A stretch of 64,000 nt of DNA from Cylindrodendrum hubeiense (GCA_014621425.1 JAANBB010000096.1:1-64000), one strand, 5' to 3'; shown: positions 12,822 through 24,601, counted from the first letter of the stretch. Translations and numbers: made by a program. Notes: generated from the letters alone by a model not told the origin.

Positions 12822-14808
12822 ATGTCGCTCTTTGTGCTTGCCGAGACGCCGGCAGGGTAAGTCGCGACCCTGGAGAACGGGAGCACAGGCGAGGTGCGAC
12901 CCAGGCCATGGTTCATGGAATGCTAACAATTGGCAGCTACGGCCTGTTCAAGGCTACGGACAAGAAGATGTTGAAGAACGAGGAGCTCGCCGCCGAGCTG
13001 GGACGTCCTGAGAAGGTCGTTGAGATGTGAGTAACTGACTTTTTTCTCTTTCTTCGACGCAAGCGACACGGTCGGGTAGACAAGAAAGAGGCACTCTACC
13101 GGTGTCTCTCTTCGTACCAAGGCACACAGCACGCAAGCAATGGACACAACTAACGCGTCTCTCGCCCAACAGGCTCAAGCTGAAGAAGTTCGTCAAGTTC
13201 GACAGCGCTGCCACCGCTCTCGAGGAGGCTGCTGCCCTCAAGGAAGGCAAGATCCCCGATCTGCTCATCGGGCTCCTCGAGGATCTCAAGGCCGAGAAGA
13301 AGGCTTCGATCGCCGTCGCCGATATGAAGCTGGGAACAGCCATCTCCAACATGGCCGATCTCAACCTCCAGCCCGTGTCGGGCTCCAACACCATGGATCT
13401 CTTCCGAGGCATTCGCGGCAACCTGTCCAACTTGATCCCTGGTCTCGAGGTTGAGAACATTGACCGCATGGCTCTTGGTCTGTCCCACTCCATGTCCCGC
13501 CACAAGCTCAAGTTCTCCGCCGACAAGGTCGACTCCATGATCATCCAGGCCATCAAGCTGCTCGATGACCTTGACAAGGAGCTCAACGTCTACGCCATGC
13601 GAACCAAGGAGTGGTACGGCTGGCACTTCCCTGAGATGGCCAAGATCCTCAATGACAACCTGGCCTACGCCCGCGTCATCCTCGCTGTCGGCATGCGCAC
13701 CAACATTGCTACCAGCGATCTCTCCGAGGTCCTGCCCGAGGAGGTCGAGGCCGCCATCAAGGCTGCCGCCGAGATCAGCATGGGTACCGAGATCACCGAT
13801 GAGGATCTCGAGAACATTCAGCTCCTGGCTGACCAGGTCATCACCTACACTGAGTACCGAGCTCAGCTGTCCTCGTACCTCGAGAGCCGCATGCGCGCCA
13901 TTGCACCCAACCTGACTGTCCTCGTCGGCTACCTGGTTGGTGCCCGTCTCATTGCCCACGCTGGTTCTCTCATCAGCCTGGCCAAGTCTCCCGGTTCCAC
14001 CATCCAGATTCTTGGTGCCGAGAAGGCGCTCTTCCGTGCTCTCAAGACCAAGCACGACACTCCCAAGTACGGTCTCATCTACCACTCCTCGCTCATTGGC
14101 CAGGCCACTGGACGCAACAAGGGTAAGATCGCCCGTATGCTGTCTGCCAAGGCCGCTCTGGGTCTGCGTGTCGATGCTCTCGGCGAGTTCGAGGACGATG
14201 TCGATGAGGAGGAGCGTTCCATCCTCGGTCTCAGCAACCGCATCAAGCTGGAGAACCAGCTCCGAAAGCTCGAGGGCAAGCCCCTTCTCCCCAAGGGCAC
14301 CAACGTCACCCCTTCGGGTGAGATTGTCGGTGCTGGTCAGTTCACTGTGAAGGAGACTCGCCGATACAATGCCGATGCCGATGGTGTCTCTGACGAGGCC
14401 GAGGAGCCCAAGTCTTCCAAGAAGAGCAAGAAGTCGAAGAAGCTCATTGAGGAGGTCGACGAGGAGATGAAGGATGCTGACAGCGATGACGAGGCTGTTG
14501 CCACCCCTGCCAAGTCTAAGAAGCTCTCCGAGGCTGACTACGAGCGTCTTGCCGAGGCCGCCGGTCTCTCAGTCAAGAAGTTCAAGCGCAAGTACGAGCG
14601 CGGCGATGTCGATGTCAACGAGGACGGCACCCCCAAGGTCCACAGCAAGAAGGACCTGAAGAAGGCCCGCAAGGCTGAGGAGAAGGCTACCCCCTCCAAG
14701 GGCGAGACTGAGAAGAAGAAGAAGCGCAAGCACGACGACTCGGAGGATGAGGCCGAGGCCAAGAAGGAGAAGAAGCAGAAGAAGAAGAAGCGCCAATCCT
14801 CGGACTAG
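12822..14808 (+). CDS. NOP58: Nucleolar protein NOP58, core box C/D snoRNP subunit
   Basis: Three exons, 12822..12856, 12937..13026 and 13173..14808, give 586 aa. The start is [12 protein letters not shown]; after the first intron the frame continues [20 protein letters not shown]. An N-terminal NOP5 domain is followed by the coiled-coil/NOSIC region ([20 protein letters not shown]) and the Nop domain ([21 protein letters not shown], then [11 protein letters not shown]). The last 140 residues are a Lys/Glu-rich tail with KKSKKSKK and [11 protein letters not shown] clusters. NOP58 pairs with Nop56 and fibrillarin to guide 2'-O-methylation of rRNA. The length and KKE tail match yeast and Neurospora proteins. 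Introns use GTAAGT/CTAAC/CAG and GTGAGT/CTAAC/CAG. Confidence 0.96.
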
Positions 14809-15975
14809 GAGCCCCCGCGGATGAAGTCGCGGCGCAAGCCACGACGACGCTGAAACGGATACTGGGAGCGGACCGGGCCTCGTCCTGCTCCGCCTCCTCA
14901 TTTCTCTTACTCGTCTGGACACTCCCGACGGACCATTCCCAACACAAGCGATTGGACGGTTCCCGATGTGTAGATATGTGATACCTGAGAGACTTTGGCA
15001 TGGCAGCTTCTGGCTTAACTGTTGCCCACACCTTTTTCCTGGTTGGCTGGCGTTTGGGCGGAAGGGGCATATTGGCGTGGATGGTCATTTTTTTCACTTA
15101 TTTTTTGTGCTTTATCTCCTCCCAATCTCTCTTGTTTTCTATTGTCTTGTGATGAACTCACTTCACTGGATGTCGAATCTTGGGAGAGAAGGGTAGACAG
15201 ATGATGTATTTTGTGGAGCAGGGTCTAAAAAAAAGTCAAGTCGAGTTCTTCGACGTTCAAAATGATGCTCGAGCTTGGTATCGGTGTGACTGTCTAATCT
15301 GCAGTCTACCAGTGATGATCGTAATGACGAGAGAAAATGTCCTCCACTTCGTAAGCGCGAGAACCCCACAACAAACGTCATGATAGGTACTCCTTTAGTG
15401 GACTAAGGCAGCATTCTCAGCGGGGGCCAAAAACTAGATCAAAAGATCCATCAATTAATTCAGTCAACAGTGCAATGTACGGTAATTCATACAAGAATAG
15501 TGATATTTCAAACGAATGGGGTATCCATGCCCAGCACACCAAAAGCAACATCCATCCATCCCATCCCCTAAATCATGTGCCCTTTCGAGCAATCTGGGTA
15601 TCTGTCAAGAGCGGCACATCATCGTTTCCATCAATCCCACCAACGTCAATCATGAGCTCCCCCTCGCAAAACGTCTCGAATAGACAGAAATCAAATGCAT
15701 ACGACTATGTTGTTGGTGTGGTTGGTATTAGGGGTTTTGTCGACGAAAGGGTATCTGGGTGGCGAAGCAAAAACAAAAAGCATGCGAAAATCAGGTTGGG
15801 AGCACCGGCGCCTAAGGGTCCGTATGTTCGATGGAGAAAAAGCACTGCTCTTCTGTTGAAGACGAGAAGAGCAACGGGGAGTGCTTTCGAAATCAAGTAG
15901 ACCAGCCTATTCCCATCGAGGGAAACCCTCAAGCGTTAGCGGTCGGTGCCCCATACAGGGTTTTATGACATTTGT
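14809..15975. other. Intergenic region between convergent NOP58 and the stomatin gene
   Basis: Two 3' ends face each other here. An open frame at 15475..15900 has no family signature and low-complexity content, so it is not called. No RNA gene is evident. Confidence 0.5.
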
Positions 15976-17200
15976 TTAAATGTTCTCCACCATGCGGGCA
16001 TGCATGGCTTGTTCAAAACTGGAGTCCTGACCTCCAAAGTCATTGTAAGAAGCATCCTGGTTGCCACCGCTGGGCTCGCCAGTCGTGCTGCCCATGGCGG
16101 CGTTGAGGGCGCTGGGACCCAAGGTCTGGCTGGCACCGGGCAAGAAGATGACCTTGCTGTTGGCCGACTTGGCCATGGCTTGCATAGCCTCGAGGTAGCG
16201 GATCTGCATAGCAGGGGCGGAGCTGAGGATATCGGCGGCTTGACGCATCAACTTGGCGGATTCGACCTAGGAAACTTTGTGTCAGCATGCACTTGTAATG
16301 TGAAATCAAACCCACAAGGGAAGGGGGGTGGAAGGTACCTCGGCCTTGGCAGCAATAATCTTGCTCTCACCAATACGCTTGCTTTGGGCGGCCATGGAAA
16401 GGGACTCCTGGAGCTCCTGGCTAAAGATAATGTCCTTGATGAGCATGCTCTCAACCTGAACACCCCAGCCGGCGGCAACATCCTCGATGATCTCGCCAAT
16501 GGACTGGGCGATCTCCTCGCGGCGCTCAATGACATCCTGAAGAACGCGGGCACCGACGACGTGGCGCAGAGTAGTCTGGGTACGCTCCATGAGAGCCTGG
16601 CGCACATTGTTGATGCCGAAAGCGGCGATATGGGGTGCCACAATGTGGTAGTAAATGACCGAGGTGAGGCGCAGCGTGACATTGTCCTTGGTCATGCAGA
16701 TCTGCTCAGGAACCTCTGCGGTTTGGATCTTGACGTCGATCTGAATGAGGCGCTCACTCAGAGGGTTGACCTGGACCAGACCGGGATCGACAGCCTTGTA
16801 GAACTTGCCGAACTTTGTAACGAGGCCGACATTACCCTGCTGGACGTTCTTGAAGGGGTTGGGGCAAACGATGCAGCAAGGGATAGCACCCATAACTCCG
16901 ACGACGTTTCCGAGGCCATTGACTGTGGATTTTGTGTTAGCGCAAGTGTGTTTTGAGTTACGACTTCATCTGTGACAGAGAGGTTGCGACGGAGAAAGGC
17001 GAAGGCGTACTCATGGTGCCGTACCAGCCCTTGGGGTTGGCATCATTCTCTACGATGGTGGCATAGCTGCGCTGAAGATCCTCCTTCTTGGGCGGGATGA
17101 CGGCCATCTTGGTCTGAGTCTGGAAGCCTCCGGTACCTTGCTCGGGCGCCTTGGAGGAGCTGTCGCCGTTGACAGTGACTGCAGGGATGGAGGATGACAT
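15976..17200 (-). CDS. Stomatin-family (SPFH/band 7) membrane protein
   Basis: Three exons on the minus strand, 17011..17200, 16339..16922 and 15976..16266, give 354 aa. After a polar N-terminus, residues about 63-87 form a hydrophobic, cysteine-containing hairpin (INGLGNVVGVMGAIPCC, then CPNPF). The SPFH domain follows: QGNVGLVTKFGKFYKAVDPG, LRLTSVIYYHIV, RTQTTLRHVVG and GWGVQVESMLIKDI. The C-terminal segment SAKLMRQAADILSSAPAMQI is the usual oligomerisation and tail region. The family scaffolds membrane microdomains at the plasma membrane or vacuole; the exact compartment cannot be read here. I chose MSSSIPAV as the start. An in-frame ATG at 17281 would add 27 residues rich in Ser, Asn and Thr. 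Introns are 88 and 72 nt with normal signals. Confidence 0.9.
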
Positions 17201-20200
17201 ATTTGTGTTTGTTGAGTGATTGTCGCTCGATTGTGCTTGGTTGATCAAAGGCGACCTGTCTGAATGGGTAACTGGTGGCATGCGATTATATACGTAAGTT
17301 GTCGCGAGGAGAACGCGTGAGCAGTAGTGTGATGGTGTGTGAGGTGTGTGAGGTGTGAGAGGGTGTGAGATGTGGTGTGGTGATGTTTCGGGGCGGGGGA
17401 ATCGATTCCTATTTAATCTGAATGGATGGGACCTGCCAGGTCATGCATTCAATGAATCACTGACGTACTGGCGTACCGATCGAAGGAAGAACGGCACAGC
17501 CATGACAGACCGGAGCCCCTACCGACCTTTGGGACGCGGGAAGCACCTACCCCGGGCGATGGAAGCTGGCCATGTGCCGCCAGTCGCACCTGCCCTGCCC
17601 TGGCGCCTGCCACTGCTGCTCCCTGTAGATAGCTCCTGCACCCTCCTGCACAGGGCAAGAGCTTCACAAGGGCCCCACCCAGCCCTCCACCGTGGATGGG
17701 GGGCCTGGGGCATACTACATGGTAGAATTGGCAGCGCCCTTTGCGGCTACCTCAGCGGCTTCGTCTGCGGCTTCGTCTGCGGCATTGCCCACGCTTTACC
17801 CACACGGGCCACATCCAAGACACATCCAATACACACGGTTCGCCTGCCATCGGCGCGCGATTGGCCCTGTCACGACAAAAGAACGGGGTGCGTGCGGGGC
17901 AGACTCTTGGGCAAAGTGGCGTCGTCCACCGGATGCACGGCTCGCGTCCACACCCTCGCCGCCAGGCTCCAGTAATGATTCCATCGCTCCAGATTGTCTC
18001 TCTCAACGGGTGGGCAGCGCGCCGAGAGGCCTTTTTCGTGAGACATCGTGTTGCGATACGATGAATGCGACGGCGTCATGGCGGGTATGTCGCTCAGTTC
18101 TTTGCCCAGCTCTTTGCCCAGCTCTTTGCCCAGCTCCTCCTCGCCCAGCTTACCACATTCATCCCCGCCGACACTGATGACCACTCACAAGCAAAACACC
18201 TCCAACGTTTCAAACCCGCCTCGTAAAAAGCCTTCTGATCCTCGCCTTCGTAGATGACGCCAAGTGCCCTCTTCCCTCGGCTGGGGAAACATCCGGCCAC
18301 GATTCGCCCGCCCCCTGCGCTTAGAGACCGGGCGCTCTCATGACAACCCACCACATTCCAGCCAGCAACGATCGACCACCTGGTCCCCCGGAATCGACAT
18401 GGTGCTTACACACTGCCCATACTGCCGAACACCGGCTACCCAGAAGCCAACGTTCCGAGCCGTCGTCTTGCAGACCGACAACTCACGATCCATCGCAACT
18501 CATACTTCTTTTTGACACACCTCGCGGGCCTCGCTTCGGCGCCGAGGCACCCCATTTCAACCTCGACCCACGAAACCACGGAACTCACCCTGCTGCCGAG
18601 AGAGCTCCAACAAAAGTGCTGCAATCTAGCTCTCAATCGTGTCCGAAATTTCCGTCCGATCTACGAGGTGGTGTGCCAATCCGACGTCTATGGGTCCACC
18701 TGTCCAATCATGAGCTCGGCGCATTATCGTCTCCCTGGGGACAGCGCAGCGTGACTTGTGCACTGCCTCCGACTAGCACAACCCAAAATCACAAATGTCG
18801 ACGTCGGCCAAGAAGAGTCGAGCTTGGCAATGAAAATCGACTGACTCAACATCTCGCTCATTATTCCAATCTAGATGTGGAAGTGACCGAAAGAGGGGTG
18901 TCTCCGTAGTCTGCCGACCCCAGTTCCAGAATGTTTCTCGACTTCAGGCCTGGGCCATGGATCGCTAAGGCTTACAACCTCGCCTCAATTGCGCAGCCTT
19001 GTCCCTGAAGCTATGCGTCCGTTCTTACTAAATTTCCACTTTTGTTCGACGTCATCACAATGCCACCTACACCCGCCAATAGAAACACAGCATAGTCTAA
19101 ACCAACAATCTCATCAATTGAAGGCTGAGTCTCGCCTCATCCCCAACCAACGACTCCTTCCAATCTACTCCGCCACTGCTGCACCCACTGTAACCGCTGG
19201 GACTAGATACCTCATTTCTCGGCCAAGACCCCAAGGCCCCAAGGCCCCACCCTCGCCTTTGCCTCGCCCCCGTTTGCCATCTCCCCTTCTATCTCCTTGA
19301 CAACATAAATCCCAGCCTTGATCTTCATTGAATGCACCCCAATGACGAAAAATCTGCCTAGAGTTGTAGCCCACGAGGTGACTTTTGTGACAGTAACCTA
19401 CAGCTTACACGATACCATTATTGACACACTCCGCCGCAACAACCTCCGAGGTATTGGTGGTGCCTTCAGCATAGCCACCAACATGCTCTCCTGTTAGTCT
19501 AATGGTGGCATTTATGGGAAGCCTGATTAATAACTCACATAAGCCCTTTCGTCTAGAGCCGACGGGGCAGTGCTTTATTTCTTCGGCGGTTACCCTCATA
19601 GTATTGATTAGCGGTGACAATGCGCAGTTCAGGCGAGGCGGTTCTGAATGTGATTCGCCTGTTCCCCAACATCTCTTACTGGTATCCTTGTGCAGGGCTT
19701 CCATGCATTTTGGGCAGATTTCTTATTGGGAACTTTCCGCTCCAGTGACCGGTGAGCAATGGAAACGTACGACCATCGCATGGCGATACACTTTGGCCAT
19801 TTCCCCAATCGGAGACCCTGCAGCTTTTAGGTTCCTGTATATTGGCCCATGGATCTGGTGAAATAATGACCTGTATCTTGTGTTGTGGCACTCCTCAAGG
19901 CTGATTTATCATCTCCATCCAATGGACAACCTCAACATAGATGAGCAGGGTGAAAGTTGCTCCCCGCGGAATTTTCAAATTTGGGTTAATGGGAGATCTG
20001 GCATATGTTCCATAAATTTGATATAATTATAATGAAACGGGAAGATCAAATCTGCCTTGAGACCTGTTACATCCTGGTGTCTAAGATGCGAGGGTCGAGG
20101 TTGTGCTGTAGGGTAAGGCACAAACGAAGGGATATGTTAAGCCAAAGTGTTGTTGAAGTGCCACACAAAAATAATCAAGGGGTAATTAGTATTGATTTAC

Positions 20201-20377
20201 TATATTTGGAAAATTCAAACATTATTTTGAGTGTGAGTGTACTCACAAACAAACTGTTGAATCATATTCTGTCGTGTCATAGTTAGGGTGCGTTGACATG
20301 TTGATACCATTGAAATGCCGCTAAGATAGCGCAGGGCTCTTGAGTCGTCTTTTTAAGGCTGCCCTCAACAACCGACG
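17201..20377. other. Gene-free stretch upstream of the tRNA cluster
   Basis: The first part is the promoter side of the stomatin gene, with TGTGAGG-type repeats near 17335-17370. Several overlapping frames of 60-206 codons occur between 17355 and 18909 on both strands. They are rich in Pro, Arg, Ser and His and show no domain or splice support. Short tandem repeats lie at about 17750-17781 and 18092-18136. From about 19.9 kb the base composition turns AT-rich. No RNA gene is seen before 20378. Confidence 0.5.
18092..18136. repeat. 12-bp tandem repeat
   Basis: The unit CAGCTCTTTGCC repeats nearly perfectly three to four times. A related short triplicate of CGGCTTCGTCTG lies just upstream near 17755-17780. 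It is non-coding as far as can be seen and may be length-polymorphic. Confidence 0.7.
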
Positions 20378-20505
20378 TCCCCGATGGCGCAATTGGCTGT
20401 AAGTTACTAAGTTATCCCACTCACCAAAAACAACGTACTAATGATTCTAAAGAGCGCGTTCGACTGTTAATCGAGAGGTTGATGGTTCGAGCCCATCTCG
20501 GGGAG
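20378..20505 (+). tRNA. tRNA-Asn(GTT), copy A, with D-loop intron
   Basis: Acceptor stem TCCCCGA pairs with TCGGGGA, with discriminator G at 20505. The anticodon loop CTGTTAA gives anticodon GTT. The T arm carries the B-box GGTTCGAGCCC. The gene is interrupted at 20399..20452 (54 nt), between D-loop bases T (after GGC) and A of GGCT/AGCGCG. Removing that segment gives a 74-nt tRNA identical to the uninterrupted copy at 22775..22848. The A-box (TGGCGCAATTGG) lies wholly before the insert and is intact. A T5 tract at 20516..20520 fits a Pol III terminator. There is no intron at 37/38. Confidence 0.92.
20399..20452 (+). other. Putative spliceosomal-type intron in tRNA-Asn copy A
   Basis: The 54-nt insert begins GTAAGTTACT, contains TACTAAT and ends TCTAAAG. 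The candidate branch A lies 11 nt from the 3' end. These are the signals of this organism's mRNA introns, which are also often 54 nt. No pairing with the anticodon is needed or seen. Confidence 0.75.
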
Positions 20506-20515
20506 TTCCCGTCTC

Positions 20516-20520
20516 TTTTT
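20516..20520 (+). terminator. Pol III terminator of tRNA-Asn copy A
   Basis: Run of five T ten bases past the discriminator base. Confidence 0.6.
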
Positions 20521-20685
20521 GCAGAATTCTTGGCCTTGATATGTTTCGAGTCATATTTGTGTGTACGTGTGTGGGATGTGGAGCCGAACCTCCACGTCCC
20601 CATTTTTGCGCACTTTAGCGAGGGCTCCGCTAGCGTACCCTTAGACGGAATTATCGAGGACGACCTTCAACAACAAACTGCAACA

Positions 20686-20810
20686 TCCCCGATGGCGCAA
20701 TTGGCTGTAAGTATTCACTCAAATCGAGTTCAAAGACAATCACTAATAATCTCAAAGAGCGCGTTCGACTGTTAATCGAGAGGTTGATGGTTCGAGCCCA
20801 TCTCGGGGAG
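20686..20810 (+). tRNA. tRNA-Asn(GTT), copy B, with D-loop intron
   Basis: Mature sequence is identical to copy A, with the same acceptor stem, anticodon GTT and B-box. It is interrupted at exactly the same D-loop position by a 51-nt insert (20707..20757). The 3' flank TTCCCGTCTCTT is shared with copy A, so A and B are a local tandem duplication about 310 bp apart. T5 at 20833..20837 is a candidate terminator. Confidence 0.92.
20707..20757 (+). other. Putative spliceosomal-type intron in tRNA-Asn copy B
   Basis: The insert begins GTAAGTATTC, has CACTAAT near its end and stops at CTCAAAG. The branch-like A is again 11 nt from the 3' end. The middle of the insert does not resemble copies A or C, so only the splice signals are conserved. 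Confidence 0.75.
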
Positions 20811-21620
20811 TTCCCGTCTCTTAAATCCTTCCTTTTTGCCCCTCCTTTCAAAGGTTTGTGTATAAGATTCGCTCTTAGTTGAGGATGGACTGCACATGGC
20901 ATTTCTAGTACTTCCACATTTATCCACGTGCTTCAGTCTCCTTGATCCAACCCAGAGCTGAATACCTGCTGCGTACTGTTTTTTTCAGGGGGTTTGGGTC
21001 CAGGTGTCTGTATTGTCAATTTGTTGCTTGACATTGAGGTGAAGTGAATGGACTGAGATTCGCGTGATGATGATATGAAAGGGACAAACTATCTAATGTG
21101 AGCCCATTTGTTATTTCTGCTAGGATGATTGATGTGTATATTTATGCAGCCACAGCCATCGTCCGTTAGCCGTCACCCAACGACCTCAGATATAAACCAG
21201 GGAGTGGACTACGAAAAGCAATGCCGTGACTACGATGAAACTGAACAAGTTCATGCTGTTTATTTTCCTAGCTTAGAGAAATGACACCGTAGCCGTCGAC
21301 ATTCCAGATCTATGCTAGCCCAACCAGCAACCACCCACCACCTGTCTGTCTGTCTGGTTAAGTTGCGCATGTTGTTGGATGGAGGTCAGGTTTCCTGTTT
21401 TGGTAATACCTGCCAGAATCGGGTTAACAGCCGACCCGACATGGAACCAGCATGTACTGTGTGGTATACCCAAGCCAAAAGGAAAGAGGAGTGAGGCACC
21501 GCCGCAACTGGTCACGACAACTCACCAAGACAACCTGCATATCATGTCTTCGGCAGGCTCCTCGCCAACACTAGATGGACAGACGACAGGAAGAAAATCG
21601 TGAGAAATGCCAAAAAGGAA
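20811..21620. other. Spacer between tRNA-Asn copy B and tRNA-Pro
   Basis: AT-rich spacer with no supported gene. CACGTG occurs near 20924, without an obvious target gene. Confidence 0.4.
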
Positions 21621-21711
21621 GGGTCTGGCCGGGGATTGAACCCGGGACCTCTCGCAAGCTATGCTATAGGGTTTTCCCTAAGCGAGAATCATACCGCTAG
21701 ACCACCAGACC
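21621..21711 (-). tRNA. tRNA-Pro(AGG) with ordinary 37/38 intron
   Basis: Acceptor stem GGTCTGG pairs with CCAGACC. The D arm is TCTAGCGGTATGA and the anticodon stem is CTCGC/GCGAG. The loop TTAGGG gives anticodon AGG, and the B-box is GGTTCAATCCC. A 19-nt intron at 21657..21675 follows G37 and contains CCCTA, able to pair with the anticodon region, as expected for tRNA endonuclease substrates. A5 on the + strand at 21612..21616 supplies the Pol III terminator. Confidence 0.93.
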
Positions 21712-22049
21712 GGTCGATGCAACTCAGATGAATTGCTGTGATTGCATCACGTGATGGAAATCGCTTTCGTATTGTTACTCAAAGAGCTGACAGCTGCTGT
21801 GTGTTGTTACTGCGAGATGGGGATGAGAACAGGTCGCGTAACGTACTGACACAGAAGAGAAGAATGTTGAACATGTTGATCAATATGATCAGGGTTATTC
21901 AACTTATAGGGATCACTAGATGGTCTGTTCTTCTTTTCAAGCAGCGTTAGATTTTGTTTGTTGTCTCAGATCAAATTGTCTTGACTCCACTGCCATCCCA
22001 TCTTCACTGGTGTTTCGTCAAGTCTCCCTCAAGCAACAGCTAATCACAA
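21712..22049. other. Spacer between tRNA-Pro and tRNA-Glu
   Basis: AT-rich DNA with no supported gene or repeat. Confidence 0.4.
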
Positions 22050-22139
22050 TCCGGTATGGTGTAATGGCTAACATTTCGCGCTCTCATAACTTGAGAGATT
22101 TGTTCCGCGGAGCTCAGGGTTCGATTCCCTGTACCGGAG
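22050..22139 (+). tRNA. tRNA-Glu(CTC) with ordinary 37/38 intron
   Basis: Acceptor stem TCCGGTA pairs with TACCGGA, with discriminator G. The A-box is TGGTGTAATGG and the B-box GGTTCGATTCC. The anticodon stem TCGCG/CGCGG flanks the loop CTCTCA, giving anticodon CTC at 22083..22085. An 18-nt intron occupies 22087..22104 and contains TTGAGAG, complementary to the anticodon loop. T5 follows at 22150..22154. Confidence 0.93.
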
Positions 22140-22774
22140 TAATACCTTCTTTTTGTCCTCTTGTGGGGTTTGTTGTGAATGTCATCTTTTTTGCCTGTCT
22201 GTCTATCATCGAGTCTTGACGCCGCGGTGTCTGGTTTATTGCAAATTCATACAGCAACATATCTTCGAGGTCAAAAGTAAACCAACACACCCAAGATTGT
22301 TGTTGCCCTTTCTGGTTGTGGGCGAATTGGCAGTTGGCCGATTCCTGAAGTATTGTTGTCCTTCTTTCGGTTGTTGTTGGGCTTCTCAATGGGGCTGGCC
22401 GGATGTGGCTAGAGACAATCGATTTCGAGAGAAGCTTGCATTACTTAATTTTCCAATTCTCAAAAAAGACCTGGTAAGTTGTGGCTAAACTGCCTATGGG
22501 GATAGAGTGTGGGAAACTGGTGCTCGTGGGGAATGGCAATGGTCCCATGAGACCGAAGATTTATCATGCACATGGCACGCCCGCTCTGAAAGGCCAAGAG
22601 GGAGGAGTTTCTGGTTAAATTTATGATTAGTCATGCTTCCCGTGCGATTAGGCATTTAAGTTTTGCCGGTGCTGTTACACGTGTAGCAAAAAAGACGCAT
22701 GTTGCATGAAGGTCGCTGACATTAATCCAACACAGCACCAAAAAGAAAACAACAAAAGGAATACAAGATATCGT
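22140..22774. other. Spacer between tRNA-Glu and the minus-strand tRNA-Asn
   Basis: No supported gene. Short frames on both strands have no recognisable content. A4 at 22754..22757 may serve as a weak terminator for the minus-strand tRNA-Asn. Confidence 0.4.
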
Positions 22775-22848
22775 CTCCCCGAGATGGGCTCGAACCATCA
22801 ACCTCTCGATTAACAGTCGAACGCGCTAGCCAATTGCGCCATCGGGGA
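22775..22848 (-). tRNA. tRNA-Asn(GTT), copy D, intronless
   Basis: Continuous 74-nt gene on the minus strand, with acceptor TCCCCGA/TCGGGGA, D arm GCGC/GCGC enclosing the loop AATTGGCTA, anticodon GTT and B-box GGTTCGAGCCC. Apart from lacking the D-loop insert, it equals the mature sequence of copies A, B and C. It therefore fixes the exact insert boundaries in them. Confidence 0.95.
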
Positions 22849-24601
22849 TTTGATTTGATTTGTTTGATGACGAGAATCGTGCGGAAAATGCCTCATATAC
22901 CGTCACCAGGGATAATGATCAACGGAGTGACAACACTCCCCACCATCCCCACCCTCCCCACAAGCAGATACTCAAGTCAATTAAGGAACTATGATCAATG
23001 CAATATAGTATTATTTAATGAGATGATATAACATGATTGATTAAGCTTACCACTAATACTCTGCCACATCCACTTATGTTCCAGCACTCATCTCCACGGG
23101 AATGAATAGCATTTCTCGGCCTTCTCTGCGTCCTCTAACGTTATTGAAGTATTTCGAAACTGAAGTCGCCTTAAGCGTGACGGTAGCTATCGTGCCGGGA
23201 TAGAGTGGGAAATAAGATATCTATGCAGACGAAGCAGAGCAAACACCGTTAGTCCTCTAGATTTCTAGGTGAAATCAGGAAGCACCATGAATACAGCACA
23301 GCCATATGCCATTCACCCAGAATCCATATCAGGCTTCTCCATCGATTATGACTGAACGAATGACCGCTAGATGGTGAGAGGCTAAGAGCAGAGCGCACCA
23401 AACAGCCAGTAGCATCCAGTTGGGAGATAACGAGTGGAACGCGTAGTCGTAGATCTGCACGCTTTGTAGATGAGAAGTCACATGCGCCTGTGTCGTATGC
23501 ATCGGACCGATGCAAATGCTTGTGAGGAGGCTTGCCATCCCTTAGCCACAATAAAGACGTCTTCTGAAGGTGCAAAAGCTACTCAAACCTCAGATACGTT
23601 GAATGCTTCAAGTCGGGTTCCACAGCGGTGACACAAGGGAAGCTCTCACACTATGTGGAAGTAAATTGTTAAAGGACTGAGCTGCACATCGAGTTATTTT
23701 TCGATGACGATGGCACCGTGCTGCGAGGCGTTGGAGTCTGGAGCGACGAATCCGTGAGGCATGATGGGTTTTGAAGGTGCGGAGGCTTCCCTAGTGTCGA
23801 ATCCACCAAATAAGCAGCGTCAATTCAGACTAGCAGCGACACAAGCGGCCCACGCACCGGCAAGAGTATGCCATAGTTGTCGCGCGTAATCAGTTGTTGC
23901 ATATGCGGCAAAGCGTGGAGATTCGCCAGGGACCGATAACCAGATGTGCCAATGAAGCGGGGAAAATTGCCGCTTTGGGCTAGAAAGCCGGAGGAGTGGG
24001 GCCGGATCGGCCGGCTGGTAAAAGGGAAGGTCTCCGACCAGAGGGCAGGAATCAATCAATTACGCATGCGTCTTCATGAGAGATAGCTTTGTGAAGGAAC
24101 GAGACCTTCCCTAGCCCTACTAGTCATAGAGCCTCTTTTAATTCTGTATTATTTGTATTGAACCGGCATTTTCTCTCGAAATTTCCTTGCCATTAGTCGC
24201 GCCCGGGTCTTTGGAACCCGAATTCTCATCACTTTGCACTTGCTTTTCAACGCCTTGCCAAACGCGAAGACCTTCAATTCTTCAACCAAGCATCTGCTTA
24301 GATGCTTTCCATCCCATTGAGCCTTACATCAAGTCAGCTCAGCCGATAGCTCCACCTGTGGCCACACACACATCCGACCCAGGGAGACTCGTTGGCGACA
24401 CCTGATTGGAGATTTTCCGTGTGAGGGCATCTACTTGGGTGTTGTGTTACGATCCTTTTTCCGCCGCTTCAATGGCGTCAGGGCGACCCGAGGTTACAAT
24501 TGGGGTTGGAGTGTTGGGCAGTTATGAACTCCACTTTTTGGGTCCAATACTGCGGGGCTCATATATTTCCTTATCGAAATCAGTTTCCATCAAAATACGC
24601 A
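22849..24601. other. Gene-poor spacer within the tRNA region
   Basis: Mixed AT-rich and normal composition. Frames up to about 108 codons near 23249-23575 and 23820-24059 lack recognisable domains and splice support. They could be eroded mobile DNA, but no terminal repeat or transposase motif is visible. Confidence 0.4.

Noticed and set aside
13150..14085. 311-codon antisense frame over NOP58 (also antisense frames over uS15m, VMA6, the stomatin gene and DIM-2)
   Set aside because: These are shadows produced by strong GC bias at third codon positions; the sense frames encode clear families.
15475..15900. 141-codon open frame downstream of NOP58
   Set aside because: Low-complexity product, non-coding composition, no domain, and it lies in the space between two convergent 3' ends.
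17355..18909. Several overlapping frames of 60-206 codons
   Set aside because: Frames overlap on both strands and are Pro/Arg/Ser/His-rich without motifs or splice support.
20399..20452. tRNA-Asn inserts as small transposon or MITE insertions
   Set aside because: No terminal inverted repeats and no target-site duplication flank them. The three bodies differ while only the splice-like ends and branch box are shared.
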